Assembly (NCBI GenBank): GCA_947588785.1 | Contig: CANPZN010000011.1 | Span: 1-38,919 of the forward strand | Direction: 5' to 3' | DNA length: 38,919 nt | Source of the DNA: Candidatus Gastranaerophilales bacterium | GTDB taxonomy: Bacteria; Cyanobacteriota; Vampirovibrionia; Gastranaerophilales; Gastranaerophilaceae | Shown: one piece after another, positions 8,674-17,054 of the stretch | How positions within the stretch are numbered: position 1 is the stretch's first letter | Layout of the letters: every line of letters starts with the position of its first letter | Made by a program: the position numbers and the translations under genes | Notes under the pieces: generated by a model | What the model saw: only the letters and a program-made list of their open reading frames with translations | Database searches by the model: none | What the model was told of the DNA's origin: nothing

Positions 8674-10809
8674 ATGGTAGAATCAAAAAAAATTGAAATA
8701 CCTGTAGGTGACAAAATAGTTACTATAGAAACAGGTAAATATGCGAAATCAGCTACCAGTTCAGTTACGGTAAGATGTGGAGATACAATGCTGTTTATTC
8801 ATGCCGTAGTAAGCCCTGAACCAAGAGTAGGTATAGATTTTTTCCCATTGCTGATTGATTATGAAGAAAGAATGTCCGCTATAGGGAAAATACCGGGAGG
8901 CTATAACAGAAGTGAAGGTAAAGCATCCGATAAAGCAATACTTATTTCAAGATTAATAGATAGACCTATAAGACCTTTATTTCCTAAAGGTTATAGGAAT
9001 GACATACAAATAGTAGCCCAATTATTCAGCTATGATCAAATTAACCAACCTGATACATTAGCAATGCTCGGAGCTTCTTGTGCATTAATGCTTACGGGTG
9101 CACCTTTTGAAGGGCCAATTGGTGCAGTAAGAGTTTCAAAATTAGATGGAAAACTAATTGCAAATCCAACACATCAGGAAGCTGAAAAATCTGCATTAGA
9201 TATAGTTGTTGCAGGAACTCATGACAGTGTAATAATGGTAGAAGCAGGCTGCAAATTTGTAACAGAAGATGAAATAATGGAAGCAGTCGAATTTGCACAA
9301 GTTGAAATTAGAAAACAATGTGAATTACAAATTCAATTTACAAAAGAATGCGGTGTTGAAAAAGAAACATTTGAAGATCCATATGATACAACCGAATTAA
9401 AAAACATAATCAACGAAACCGCACACGATATGATTTTTGATGCTTATCATAATTTTGACAGAAAATACAGACAAGATAAGCTTGAAGAAGCAAAAAAACT
9501 TGTAAAAGAGAGAATAGAAGCTCTTCCGGAAGATCATTATATACATAAAATAATGGAAGAAACAGGTATTGATTTTGTGGCAGAAGAATTTAAAGCAGCA
9601 GAAAAGAAAATTATGCGTGCAATGATTCTTGATGAAGGTGTTAGAGCTGACGGAAGAAAACCAAATGAAGTACGTCCTATATGGTGTGAAGTAGGTGTAA
9701 TTCCAAGAGCTCACGGAAGTGCGGTATTTACAAGAGGACAAACACAAATTTTATCAGTTGCAACTCTTGCCGGGCCGGGAATGAAACAAGAAATAGATGG
9801 GGTAGACCCTGAAACCGAAAAAACATATATGCATAAATATATATTTCCGGGATTTTCAGTAGGAGAAGTAAAAGCATTAAGAGGCCCCGGAAGAAGAGAA
9901 GTAGGGCATGGACATCTTGCAGAAAGAGCTAATATTCCAGCACTTCCATCTCAAGAAGAATTCGGTTATACAATAAGAGTTACATCAGACGTACTTGAAT
10001 CAAACGGATCTACCTCGATGGGCTCAACCTGCGGAAGTTCAATGGCGTTAATGAACGCAGGAGTTCCGGTAAAATGTATGATCGGTGGTGTAGCAATGGG
10101 AATGATCACGGAACCAGGAAGAGAACCTGTTGTTCTAACTGATATTCAAGGGATAGAAGACTTTTTAGGTGATATGGACTTTAAAGTAACAGGAAATGAT
10201 GATGGAATTACAGCTCTTCAAATGGATATGAAAGCAAAGGGCATTGCTAATGACACATTAAGAAAAGCATTGGCTCAGGCAAAAGAAGGCAGATTACATA
10301 TTCTGTCAAAAATGAGAGAAGTAATATCAGAACCGGCAAAAGAACTTTCACCTTATGCACCAAGAATATTCACAATGACAATACCTGTAGAAGATATCGG
10401 AGCAGTAATCGGCCCCGGAGGGAAAAATATTAGAGGAATAATAGATGCATCAGGTGCAGAAATAGACATACAAGATGACGGTAGAGTTACAATTACTTCT
10501 AATGATAAAGAAGGTGCCGATATTGCAATGAAAATGATAAATCAAATTACTTTTAAACCGGTAGAAGGAATGGTTTGCAGAGGTAAAATCGTAAAAATTG
10601 TTCAATTCGGTGCATTTGTAGAACTTGCTCCGGGTAAAGATGGAATGGTGCATATATCTCAAATATGTAAAGAAAGAATCGATACAATCGAAGGACGCTT
10701 AAATATCGGAGATGAAGTTATAGTAAAAATAATTAAAATCGATGACAGAGGAAAAGTTAGTCTTACAATAAAGGGCGTAACAGAAGAAGAAGCAGCACAT
10801 TGTATATAA
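8674..10809 (+). CDS. pnp: Polyribonucleotide nucleotidyltransferase (PNPase)
   Basis: Phosphorolytic 3'-5' exoribonuclease of the RNA decay machinery, 711 residues, full length. Two RNase PH-like domains are present (first with RLIDRPIRPLFPKGYRNDIQ; second with RGQTQILSVATLAG and VTSDVLESNGSTSMGS), separated by an all-helical linker, followed by a KH domain with IGPGGKNIRGI (~575-585) and an S1 domain (~630-705, GKIVKIVQFGAFVELAPG). ATG is preceded by AAGAGAAA. Alone in its transcription unit and divergent from rsgA. PNPase messages are often autoregulated, but the short leader here shows no obvious structure. Confidence 0.98.
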   Translation: MVESKKIEIPVGDKIVTIETGKYAKSATSSVTVRCGDTMLFIHAVVSPEPRVGIDFFPLLIDYEERMSAIGKIPGGYNRSEGKASDKAILISRLIDRPIRPLFPKGYRNDIQIVAQLFSYDQINQPDTLAMLGASCALMLTGAPFEGPIGAVRVSKLDGKLIANPTHQEAEKSALDIVVAGTHDSVIMVEAGCKFVTEDEIMEAVEFAQVEIRKQCELQIQFTKECGVEKETFEDPYDTTELKNIINETAHDMIFDAYHNFDRKYRQDKLEEAKKLVKERIEALPEDHYIHKIMEETGIDFVAEEFKAAEKKIMRAMILDEGVRADGRKPNEVRPIWCEVGVIPRAHGSAVFTRGQTQILSVATLAGPGMKQEIDGVDPETEKTYMHKYIFPGFSVGEVKALRGPGRREVGHGHLAERANIPALPSQEEFGYTIRVTSDVLESNGSTSMGSTCGSSMALMNAGVPVKCMIGGVAMGMITEPGREPVVLTDIQGIEDFLGDMDFKVTGNDDGITALQMDMKAKGIANDTLRKALAQAKEGRLHILSKMREVISEPAKELSPYAPRIFTMTIPVEDIGAVIGPGGKNIRGIIDASGAEIDIQDDGRVTITSNDKEGADIAMKMINQITFKPVEGMVCRGKIVKIVQFGAFVELAPGKDGMVHISQICKERIDTIEGRLNIGDEVIVKIIKIDDRGKVSLTIKGVTEEEAAHCI

Positions 10810-10815
10810 AAAAAT

Positions 10816-10851
10816 ATGAAATACAGTCCAAATAATTGGGCTGTATTTCAT
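10816..10851. terminator. Inverted repeat downstream of pnp
   Basis: A 14-bp stem (ATGAAATACAGTCC at 10816-10829 with GGGCTGTATTTCAT at 10838-10851, one G-T pair) and an 8-base loop start six bases after the pnp stop. On the plus strand the tail is AAATAAAAC rather than T-rich; the T run lies on the minus-strand side. It may end pnp mRNA as a stability hairpin, or terminate leftward transcription. Confidence 0.6.
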
Positions 10852-10886
10852 AAATAAAACTATCAAAAGTATAATCATAGAAAATT

Positions 10887-11110
10887 AAATGTCCGAGAAA
10901 ATTTTTATTGATTTTCCGATTGTGTAAGCTAAAAAAAAGAATCGCCTGTCTAGTGTGATACGTTTAATAAAAACAATAAAATGAAAAATTAAACGACGGG
11001 GGGGGGGAAAAAAAAAAGAGCAAATCCCCGATAATAAAGGGGCTTGAATGAGCGACAAGCGAGCAAATGATAAGCATAAAAAAACAAATTTAATGGCGGT
11101 CGGCTGCAAA
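10887..11110. repeat. Non-coding island with G10A10 tract and dispersed-repeat words
   Basis: The 385-base gap between pnp and the patatin gene holds no convincing gene. It contains TAAATGTCCGAGAAAATT (10886-10903; the same word is found at 14182), then ten G followed by ten A (10998-11017), then a GC-richer block with CCCCG...GGGGCTTG and ATGAGCGACAAGCGAGC (about 11036-11065). The latter resembles the islands at 35240 and 38460. A minus-strand frame of 74 codons crosses it but looks like translated repeat. The tail (11125-11160) is T-rich. Confidence 0.5.
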
Positions 11111-11194
11111 ATGAAACACTAAACTATTTTTTTGTTGTTTTTGTTTTTTTCTTTTTTCCCCATTCACAACCCAAAAACTTTATAAGAGGTAAAT

Positions 11195-12403
11195 TTGATA
11201 AATAATTATACATATAATTGTATTTTTGGAGGCGGCGGTATCAGAGGCATGTGCTATATTGGTGCCATAAAAGCATTAAAAGAATGCAATATAGAATTAG
11301 GTTCAATAGCAGGTTCTTCTGTAGGAGCTGTATTTGCAGCGTTAATTGCAGTAGGATACAGCGAAGATGAAATAAAAGAATTTTTTTATGATTTTAATCT
11401 AAATATGTTTAGAGATCTAAATATTTCAATGTTTACTACAGATATATCCATCAGTAAAGGAGAAATTTTTCTTGAGTGGTTAAAAGAAAAAATAGAGAGA
11501 AAATATTACAAAGACAAATATAAGCGAGGTAAAAATCAACCTGTTAAGTTCAAAGATATAAAAAAAGATTTATATATATTAACAATAGATATAAATACCA
11601 ATACGCCATATATTTTTTCAAAAGAGAATACACCTGATGCTGAAATAGCCTTTGCGGTAAGAGCTTCAGCGAGTTTGCCGGGATTAATGAAACCTGTGAT
11701 AAAAGATAATGCATTATTGGTTGATGGTGATTTGATAAAAAGTTGGCCTGCTTGGAAAATTTTTAATTCGTTCGATAATGAAAATTCAAGAATATTAGAG
11801 TTTAGATTAGAAGGTTCACGAAGAAATAGCGATATAAAGAATCCAATAGATTACGTAAATTCAATAATAAATACAATTTGGTATCTATCAACCGAAAATG
11901 TATTTAATTTATATAACAGAAATGACAGATATGATTATATAGTAATAGATACAAAAGAAATAATACTGTTTGATTTTAATATAGATAAAACAACAAAAGA
12001 TGAATTGATAACAAAAGGATATAATGATACAAAAACATATTTAACTAAAATATTACCTGAAAAAAAGAAATTAATACTAGAAAAGTATAAATATCTATAC
12101 AAAGAATTAAATATGTTAAAAAATTATACAATATCTTCAAATTATGAAAAAGCTATAAACAAAATAAATGAAATAATAACAGAAATAACTGAAAATAAAG
12201 AAATATCAGACAAATATTTTGAAGAAGAACTAAGGAATATAAGAAAAGAAATAATAGCTAATGAAAAGAAAATATATATATTTTCTGCAAAAATAAAAGA
12301 CATAGAAAAAATTTCAGTTAAAATTAATATAGTAAATAAAATGTTAGAAAACCGTATAGAAGATATAAATAAATTTATTACAAGATTTGGTAACAAAAAT
12401 TAA
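11195..12403 (+). CDS. Patatin-like phospholipase with C-terminal coiled coil
   Basis: Predicted Ser-Asp dyad acyl hydrolase acting on membrane phospholipid or related esters. Oxyanion loop GGGGIRG (12-18), nucleophile elbow GSSVG (40-44, Ser42) and catalytic DGD (Asp177) are all present. The patatin fold ends near residue 260; residues ~285-402 are Lys/Glu/Ile-rich and look like a long coiled coil, which is not usual for the family. No signal peptide. Start is TTG at 11195 with AAGAGG five bases upstream; the next in-frame ATG (encoding M20) lies beyond the oxyanion loop. Stands between pnp and a P-loop kinase gene, 73 bases from the latter's start. Substrate and role are unknown; intracellular effector or lipid turnover are both possible. 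Confidence 0.88.
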   Translation: MINNYTYNCIFGGGGIRGMCYIGAIKALKECNIELGSIAGSSVGAVFAALIAVGYSEDEIKEFFYDFNLNMFRDLNISMFTTDISISKGEIFLEWLKEKIERKYYKDKYKRGKNQPVKFKDIKKDLYILTIDINTNTPYIFSKENTPDAEIAFAVRASASLPGLMKPVIKDNALLVDGDLIKSWPAWKIFNSFDNENSRILEFRLEGSRRNSDIKNPIDYVNSIINTIWYLSTENVFNLYNRNDRYDYIVIDTKEIILFDFNIDKTTKDELITKGYNDTKTYLTKILPEKKKLILEKYKYLYKELNMLKNYTISSNYEKAINKINEIITEITENKEISDKYFEEELRNIRKEIIANEKKIYIFSAKIKDIEKISVKINIVNKMLENRIEDINKFITRFGNKN

Positions 12404-12476
12404 GAATATATACATGTACTAACAAATTATTTTATAATTGTTGTTTATACAAGAGGAGAAAAGAGCGGAGAAAGAC

Positions 12477-13331
12477 ATGACTGGCGAAAGTACAATAGAA
12501 AAAAATACCAGTAAGAATTCACCAATATCAGAAGAAAAAAATATAATTGTATTTAAAATTATTGACGGAATAAAAGAAATATTAGAAGAAGATCAAACAC
12601 AGAAACAGCCGTTATTTCTTTCTGTAAATGAGAATATGCTAATAAAAGCTGTTAAAAATTTTCTAACAATAGAAAATAAACATTATTTAATTGGAATCAC
12701 GGGAGAATCAGCTTCAGGAAAAACAACTCTTGTTAATTACGTATCAAAAGCATTAAGGAAAAAGCTATTCAATGAATCATATACATCATTATGTTGTGAT
12801 GATTACTATAAAGATACATCAGAAGAACTAAAAAGAGCCGGAAGTTATGAAGAATTATACAAAACGGGATTCAGCTTTGATAAACCGGATGCAATAAACC
12901 TTGAATTAATGAGAGCACATTTAATCAGCTTAAAAAACGGATGCGGAGTAAATGCACCTGAGTATGATTTTGTAACTTGTGAAAGTATTCCGAACAGAGC
13001 CTACAAGAATCCGACAAAAGCGATACTTGCGGAAGGTTTGTATGTATTAGGGGATGAATTAGTTGATTTATTTGATATAAAGGTATACGTATATACACCA
13101 TTTGATAAAATAAAAGAGAGATGGTTTACAAGAGCAATATTAAGAGGGAAAACAGGAGCAGCAGCTGAACATCAATTTAATGATGTAAATACAACAGCAC
13201 AAATATACATAAGACCGACAATGAAAAATGCAGATATAATTATAAATGGGTTATCATCAGCAGAATATATAGAAGAAATCACAACAAGAATAATAAATTT
13301 AATAAATGATGTAATTAATTTTTACATTTAA
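12477..13331 (+). CDS. Uridine kinase/phosphoribulokinase-family P-loop protein
   Basis: 284 residues from ATG at 12477, which has GGAG six bases upstream. The frame opens earlier at a TTG (12438), but that start has no ribosome site. Residues 1-68 are an acidic extension not found in standard Udk. The P-loop core follows: GESASGKT (76-83), then CCDDYYKD, the FDKPDAINLELMRAHL element typical of uridine kinases, LAEGLYVL, and an arginine-rich lid (RWFTRAILRG). This predicts phosphorylation of a nucleoside or related small molecule in the cytoplasm. The cysteine pair before the DDYY motif and the extension set it apart from Udk, so substrate is uncertain. Confidence 0.85.
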   Translation: MTGESTIEKNTSKNSPISEEKNIIVFKIIDGIKEILEEDQTQKQPLFLSVNENMLIKAVKNFLTIENKHYLIGITGESASGKTTLVNYVSKALRKKLFNESYTSLCCDDYYKDTSEELKRAGSYEELYKTGFSFDKPDAINLELMRAHLISLKNGCGVNAPEYDFVTCESIPNRAYKNPTKAILAEGLYVLGDELVDLFDIKVYVYTPFDKIKERWFTRAILRGKTGAAAEHQFNDVNTTAQIYIRPTMKNADIIINGLSSAEYIEEITTRIINLINDVINFYI

Positions 13332-13356
13332 AAAGAGCGAGAGAAATTATTAAGTT

Positions 13357-13393
13357 AATTTACATTTTTGTAAAAAAATGTAAATTTTTTTTT
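13357..13393 (+). terminator. AT-rich hairpin terminator
   Basis: A perfect 13-bp stem (AATTTACATTTTT with AAAAATGTAAATT) around a GTAA loop is followed by seven T. It lies 25 bases after the stop of the P-loop kinase gene. The stem has only two G-C pairs, in keeping with the genome's composition. Confidence 0.75.
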
Positions 13394-13470
13394 AGAAAAA
13401 TAGAAAAAAAATTAAAGAAAAAATAGGAGAAAACCGATATATATATAAAATAGAATAAAAAAAGAGAGAA

Positions 13471-13533
13471 AAGACTACAAAAAAAAACATGGCAATTTTT
13501 AGGAATAAAATGTTTTTATAAATATGTAGTCTT
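13471..13533 (+). promoter_or_regulatory. Hairpin leader before small-protein operon
   Basis: AAGACTACA (13471-13479) pairs with TGTAGTCTT (13525-13533), a perfect nine-bp stem. Inside it AAAACAT (13484-13490) pairs with ATGTTTT. The structure ends nine bases before the AAGGAG site of the gene at 13555, so it would form in the 5' leader. There is no T run, so it is not a plain terminator. A leader regulator or mRNA-stability element is an inference. Confidence 0.5.
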
Positions 13534-13554
13534 GTCATAGCAAAGGAGAAAAAA

Positions 13555-13839
13555 TTGGCAAAACCTACAGCTGCGACAACGCTACAACATGAAATCAGTA
13601 AGGTAATAAGTTTTTTGAATTTTACAAGATCATTTCTAAAAAGAAAAAATCCTGTAAAAAAATTTATCAGTGATCTAATTCTAACAGTACAAGAACTGAT
13701 AACAATAAAAGATAAACTTAAAAACATTGAAAACAGAATTAATTATGAAAAATATAAACTAAAAAAGACAGAATTAATTCTGGCCCAAAATTCAGAACAC
13801 TTATTCCTGAAAGGCAGATCACTTAATCAAACAAGGTAA
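13555..13839 (+). CDS. Small basic hypothetical protein (94 aa)
   Basis: Start is TTG at 13555 with AAGGAG six bases upstream; no in-frame ATG occurs near. The product is helical and strongly basic (residues 20-75 rich in K/R with heptad-like I/L spacing), with no signal, membrane segment or cysteine. I do not recognise it. It is followed after five bases by a coiled-coil protein gene, so the two are very likely translated together and may form a complex. A hairpin leader precedes it. Confidence 0.7.
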   Translation: MAKPTAATTLQHEISKVISFLNFTRSFLKRKNPVKKFISDLILTVQELITIKDKLKNIENRINYEKYKLKKTELILAQNSEHLFLKGRSLNQTR

Positions 13840-13844
13840 TAGAA

Positions 13845-14183
13845 ATGGGATTTTTAGTATCGTTTAACAGAAAATTATATTTAACAAATTTCATTCACAA
13901 ACTTGATGTTGAGCTTAGTGACATAACAAGTCAGAAATTGAATTTAGCGGAAACAATAAGCCAATTTGCATCAGAAATAAGCGATATAGGTAATAAAGAA
14001 TCACCTGCCGTCAAGAAACTTGAAGCAAGAAAAGCGGAATTAGAAGCATTAGAAAAACAAATGGATAACAGGCTTCAAAAAGTTCAGGCACAAATGCAAG
14101 CAGCAAATACCGAATTACAATCAGTAGATCAAATGCTTCAGCAAAGTATACAAAGATCATTTTCATATAATATAGGAAGATAA
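13845..14183 (+). CDS. Small coiled-coil protein (112 aa)
   Basis: ATG lies five bases after the preceding stop, with an AAGG run in the end of the upstream gene serving as ribosome site. Residues ~18-105 are almost wholly helical with heptads (LEARKAELEALEKQMDNRLQ, then QAQMQAANTELQSVDQMLQQ), so a coiled-coil dimer or hairpin is expected. The N-terminus MGFLVSFNRKLYL is mildly hydrophobic but too short for a membrane span. No family recognised. Size and shape resemble small chaperone- or rod-like components of secretion systems, but nothing in the neighbourhood supports that. Confidence 0.75.
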   Translation: MGFLVSFNRKLYLTNFIHKLDVELSDITSQKLNLAETISQFASEISDIGNKESPAVKKLEARKAELEALEKQMDNRLQKVQAQMQAANTELQSVDQMLQQSIQRSFSYNIGR

Positions 14184-14230
14184 ATTGTCCGAGAAAATTC
14201 AAAATAAAAGAAACTCTCGGACAATTTATT
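14180..14230 (+). terminator. Long hairpin after coiled-coil gene
   Basis: A perfect 15-bp stem (ATAAATTGTCCGAGA at 14180-14194 with TCTCGGACAATTTAT at 14215-14229) includes the stop codon of the upstream gene. A short T stretch follows and overlaps the next promoter's TTGACA. The left arm carries the word TAAATTGTCCGAGAAAATT, also found intergenically at 10886 in near-identical form, so the terminator seems to derive from, or belong to, a dispersed element. Confidence 0.75.
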
Positions 14231-14257
14231 TGACAAAAAACATCTTCAATTTAAAAT
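14230..14257 (+). promoter_or_regulatory. Promoter of the DUF177-rpmF-fab cluster
   Basis: TTGACA (14230-14235), a 16-base spacer and TAAAAT (14252-14257) make a near-consensus sigma-70 promoter. Transcription should start near 14264, and the DUF177 ATG is at 14266 with no Shine-Dalgarno before it, so the message is probably leaderless. Confidence 0.75.
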
Positions 14258-14265
14258 AAAAAAAT

Positions 14266-14760
14266 ATGAAGATAAAAATATCAGAAATAGAGAAAATAGA
14301 AAATAAAACAAAAACAATAAATTTTTCGGAAATAATAGAAGAATTTAATCCGAAAGTTCCTGTTAATGCGAGTTTAGAAATAAAAATTCTCACAGATATA
14401 ATAAAAATTTCAGGGGAAATCGAAGCAGAAATTAATTTAACATGTGATAAATGTTTAAAAGAATTTACAAAAAATTTAAAATTTACAGTTGAAGAAATAT
14501 ATAATCGATATAGCCTACAAGACAGTTATAATCAAGAATTTGAGATAAAAGCAGATAATTTTTCTCAAGATTTAAATGGTGAAGATGAAATAGATATTAC
14601 AGATTTTGTTTACCAAAGTATAATATTACATATACCAAATAAACTTGTTTGTGATATAAATTGTAATGGAGATGAAAATATAAATAAATATATTAAAACA
14701 GATTATTCAGATCCGAGATTAGAAATATTTAAAAAAATAAAAATAGAAAAGGATAATTAA
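14266..14760 (+). CDS. yceD: DUF177 (YceD) family protein
   Basis: 164 residues. The gene immediately before rpmF in very many bacteria; linked to 23S rRNA accumulation/50S biogenesis in the studied members. Family marks: an N-terminal beta region, LTCDKCLKEF (~64-73) followed later by IPNKLVCDINCNGD (~126-139), giving a CxxC plus CxxxC cysteine set that may bind a metal. Acidic overall. Two bases separate its stop from rpmF. No ribosome site precedes the ATG; the promoter placement suggests leaderless expression. Confidence 0.9.
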   Translation: MKIKISEIEKIENKTKTINFSEIIEEFNPKVPVNASLEIKILTDIIKISGEIEAEINLTCDKCLKEFTKNLKFTVEEIYNRYSLQDSYNQEFEIKADNFSQDLNGEDEIDITDFVYQSIILHIPNKLVCDINCNGDENINKYIKTDYSDPRLEIFKKIKIEKDN

Positions 14761-14762
14761 TT

Positions 14763-14963
14763 ATGGCAGTACCAAAGAAGAGAACAGGCAAATCAGCACA
14801 AGGACACAGAAGAGCAAATTGGAAAGGCAGTGTACCCGAGACAACAATATGTACAAATTGCGGAGCAACTATATTAACACATACAGTATGTACTGAATGC
14901 GGAACATATAAAGGTAAACAAGTAAGTAAAAAAGCTTCAAAACCGGAGAATAAAGCTGAATAA
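14763..14963 (+). CDS. rpmF: Large ribosomal subunit protein bL32
   Basis: 66 residues, start MAVPKKRTGKSAQGHRRANW is diagnostic. A four-cysteine zinc ribbon (CTNCG at 36-40 and CTECG at 49-53) marks the zinc-binding form rather than the cysteine-free paralogue. AAAGGATAA from the end of the DUF177 gene serves as its ribosome site. Placed between DUF177 and plsX, the standard gene order. Confidence 0.98.
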   Translation: MAVPKKRTGKSAQGHRRANWKGSVPETTICTNCGATILTHTVCTECGTYKGKQVSKKASKPENKAE

Positions 14964-14991
14964 TAAAACAAAAATGGGGATATAGAGTAGT

Positions 14992-16053
14992 ATGACTAGG
15001 ATAGCTATAGATGCAATGGGGGGAGATAATGCTCCTAAAGCAATAGTAGAGGGGGCTGTATGGGCTGCAATGGAATATAATATTCCCATAGAGCTGGTTG
15101 GAAAGCTATATGACATAGAAAGAGAACTGGATAGAATTGATCAGGAAGGTATCTTATGTTCAGTAGCAGGCGGAATTTTACCACCCAAACGAATAAAAGT
15201 TAATACCAAAAATCTTGATATAAAGAAAACAGCAGCTTCAGAAGTAATAGAAATGGGCGAAGCTCCCGGTCAAGCTATAAGAAAAAAAAGGAACTCATCA
15301 ATAGTACTTGCAGTAAATGCAGTAGTAACAGGCAGTTCAAATGCAGTTGTTGCAGCAGGGTCAACAGGTGCAGCAATGGGAGCAAGTTTATTTGGGCTTG
15401 GAAGACTTCCCGGCATTGAAAGACCTGCAATAGCAACCGTATTACCAACAATGAAGGGACCGTTAATTTTAATAGATTCCGGAGCTAATACAGATTGTAC
15501 ACCGGAAATGTTATATCAATTCGGGCTAATGGGTTCAACCTATGCAAAATCCGTACTTGGAATAAATAATCCGAGAGTGGCATTGTTAAATATAGGTGAA
15601 GAAGCCGGAAAAGGTGATGAATTAGCAAAAGATACCTACAAATTATTTGATGAAAATAAAAATAAATTAAATTTTATAGGAAATGCAGAAGGAAAAGAAA
15701 TATTCTTAGGTAATTGTGATGTAATAGTATGTGATGGTTTTGTTGGAAATGTCACACTAAAAACTATAGAAGGCGTTGCAAAAATGTTCTTTTATATGAT
15801 TAAACAAGAATTTTATCATGATGTATTTTCAAAAATGATTGGTGTTTTAGTAAGACCAATATTAAAAAAGATGTACGCAAAAATAAACTATGAAGAATTT
15901 GGCGGAGCTTTATTATTAGGGGTAAAAGGGATTACAGTAATATGTCATGGCAGATCAAGTGCATATGCAATAAAAAATGCTGTTAAAGTTGCCTATAATG
16001 CCGTTAAATCAGGAGTAAATGAAACCATAGCATCATACTACGGGGAGATATAG
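14992..16053 (+). CDS. plsX: Phosphate acyltransferase PlsX
   Basis: 353 residues. Converts acyl-ACP and phosphate to acyl-phosphate, feeding phospholipid synthesis at the membrane. Contains the IAIDAMGGDNAP motif near the N-terminus, the VVAAGSTGAAMGAS glycine-rich loop (~118-131) and ALLLGVKGITVICHGRSSA near the C-terminus. Follows rpmF by 28 bases; GGGGATATAGAG precedes the ATG. Two bases before fabH. Confidence 0.97.
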   Translation: MTRIAIDAMGGDNAPKAIVEGAVWAAMEYNIPIELVGKLYDIERELDRIDQEGILCSVAGGILPPKRIKVNTKNLDIKKTAASEVIEMGEAPGQAIRKKRNSSIVLAVNAVVTGSSNAVVAAGSTGAAMGASLFGLGRLPGIERPAIATVLPTMKGPLILIDSGANTDCTPEMLYQFGLMGSTYAKSVLGINNPRVALLNIGEEAGKGDELAKDTYKLFDENKNKLNFIGNAEGKEIFLGNCDVIVCDGFVGNVTLKTIEGVAKMFFYMIKQEFYHDVFSKMIGVLVRPILKKMYAKINYEEFGGALLLGVKGITVICHGRSSAYAIKNAVKVAYNAVKSGVNETIASYYGEI

Positions 16054-16055
16054 AA

Positions 16056-17054
16056 ATGAGTATTCCGATAAAAATTGCGGGGATCGGATTTCAGGTACCT
16101 GAAGCCGTTATTACAAATAATGACTTGACTAAAATTATTGACACATCCGATGAATGGATAAAAACAAGAACCGGAATAGAAAGAAGACATGTATTATCCG
16201 GTAATGAAACAGCAGTTGAAATGGGTATTAAAGCTGCAAAAAAAGCTATTGAGAAATCAAAAATAGATACAGATAAAATTGATTATATAATAGCAGCTGC
16301 CAGTGTTGAAACACATGCATATCCATCAACGGCATGCGAAATACAAGCAGCAATAGGTGCTATGAATGCCGCTTGTTTTGATATTACAGCAGCTTGTTCA
16401 GGTTTAATATACGGAATGGGAATAGCAAGAGCTTTAATTAAATCAGAAACAGCAAAAACAGTACTTATAGTAGCTACGGATGCCGTATCAAGATGTCTTG
16501 ATTGGACAGACAGAACAACTTGTGTATTATTTGGAGATGGGGCAGGAGCAATGTTACTTACAGTTTCCGATGATAATCAAGATGATATACTTGCTGTAAG
16601 TCTAAAATCAGAAGGACAATATGGTGATTATATAAAAATGCCGTTTTCAGGTAAAAATTGTCCTTTAGTTACTCCAAATGATGAAGAAAAAATGTTTATA
16701 AAAATGGACGGAAAAGAAGTTTATAAGTATGTAGTTACAAAACTTCCGGGATATATTGAAGAATGTGTTGAAAAATCAGGCTTAAAATTAAATGAAATAG
16801 ATTATTTAGTTCCACATCAAGCAAATATGCGAATTATTGAAGCCCTGGAAAAAAGACTTGAATTTAAATCTGAAAATGTTATTTCAAACATTAAAGATTA
16901 TGCAAATACATCAGCAGCTTCAATACCAATAGCATTAACAGAAGCTATACAATCAGGAAAAATAAAATTACCGTGCAGTGCAATACTAACCGGTTTTGGT
17001 GCAGGCATGACGGTTGGTACTACAGTAGTAAGGTTAAGAGAAGGAATTGCTTAA
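16056..17054 (+). CDS. fabH: Beta-ketoacyl-ACP synthase III
   Basis: 332 residues. Starts fatty acid chains by condensing acetyl-CoA (or other primer) with malonyl-ACP. Catalytic triad is visible: Cys114 in TAACSGL, His254 in VPHQANMR, Asn284 in ANTSAAS. C-terminal GFGAGMTVG is typical. Starts two bases after plsX and its stop TAA shares its last A with the fabD ATG. Confidence 0.98.
   Translation: MSIPIKIAGIGFQVPEAVITNNDLTKIIDTSDEWIKTRTGIERRHVLSGNETAVEMGIKAAKKAIEKSKIDTDKIDYIIAAASVETHAYPSTACEIQAAIGAMNAACFDITAACSGLIYGMGIARALIKSETAKTVLIVATDAVSRCLDWTDRTTCVLFGDGAGAMLLTVSDDNQDDILAVSLKSEGQYGDYIKMPFSGKNCPLVTPNDEEKMFIKMDGKEVYKYVVTKLPGYIEECVEKSGLKLNEIDYLVPHQANMRIIEALEKRLEFKSENVISNIKDYANTSAASIPIALTEAIQSGKIKLPCSAILTGFGAGMTVGTTVVRLREGIA

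Noticed and set aside
8597-8686. N-terminal extension of RsgA
   Set aside because: Thirty Phe/Ile/Tyr-rich residues absent from the family and overlapping the pnp start; the family start is at 8596.
10885-11109. Minus-strand 74-residue frame
   Set aside because: It translates the homopolymer tract and repeat island, has no ribosome site, and an irregular hydrophobic/Pro composition.
13392-13727. Minus-strand 111-residue hydrophobic frame
   Set aside because: Antisense to the terminator, hairpin leader and small basic gene; Phe/Ile-rich composition is the usual result of reading A-rich DNA backwards.
16973-17053. Upstream extension of FabD
   Set aside because: Shadow of the fabH end; the coupled ATG at 17054 matches the family N-terminus.
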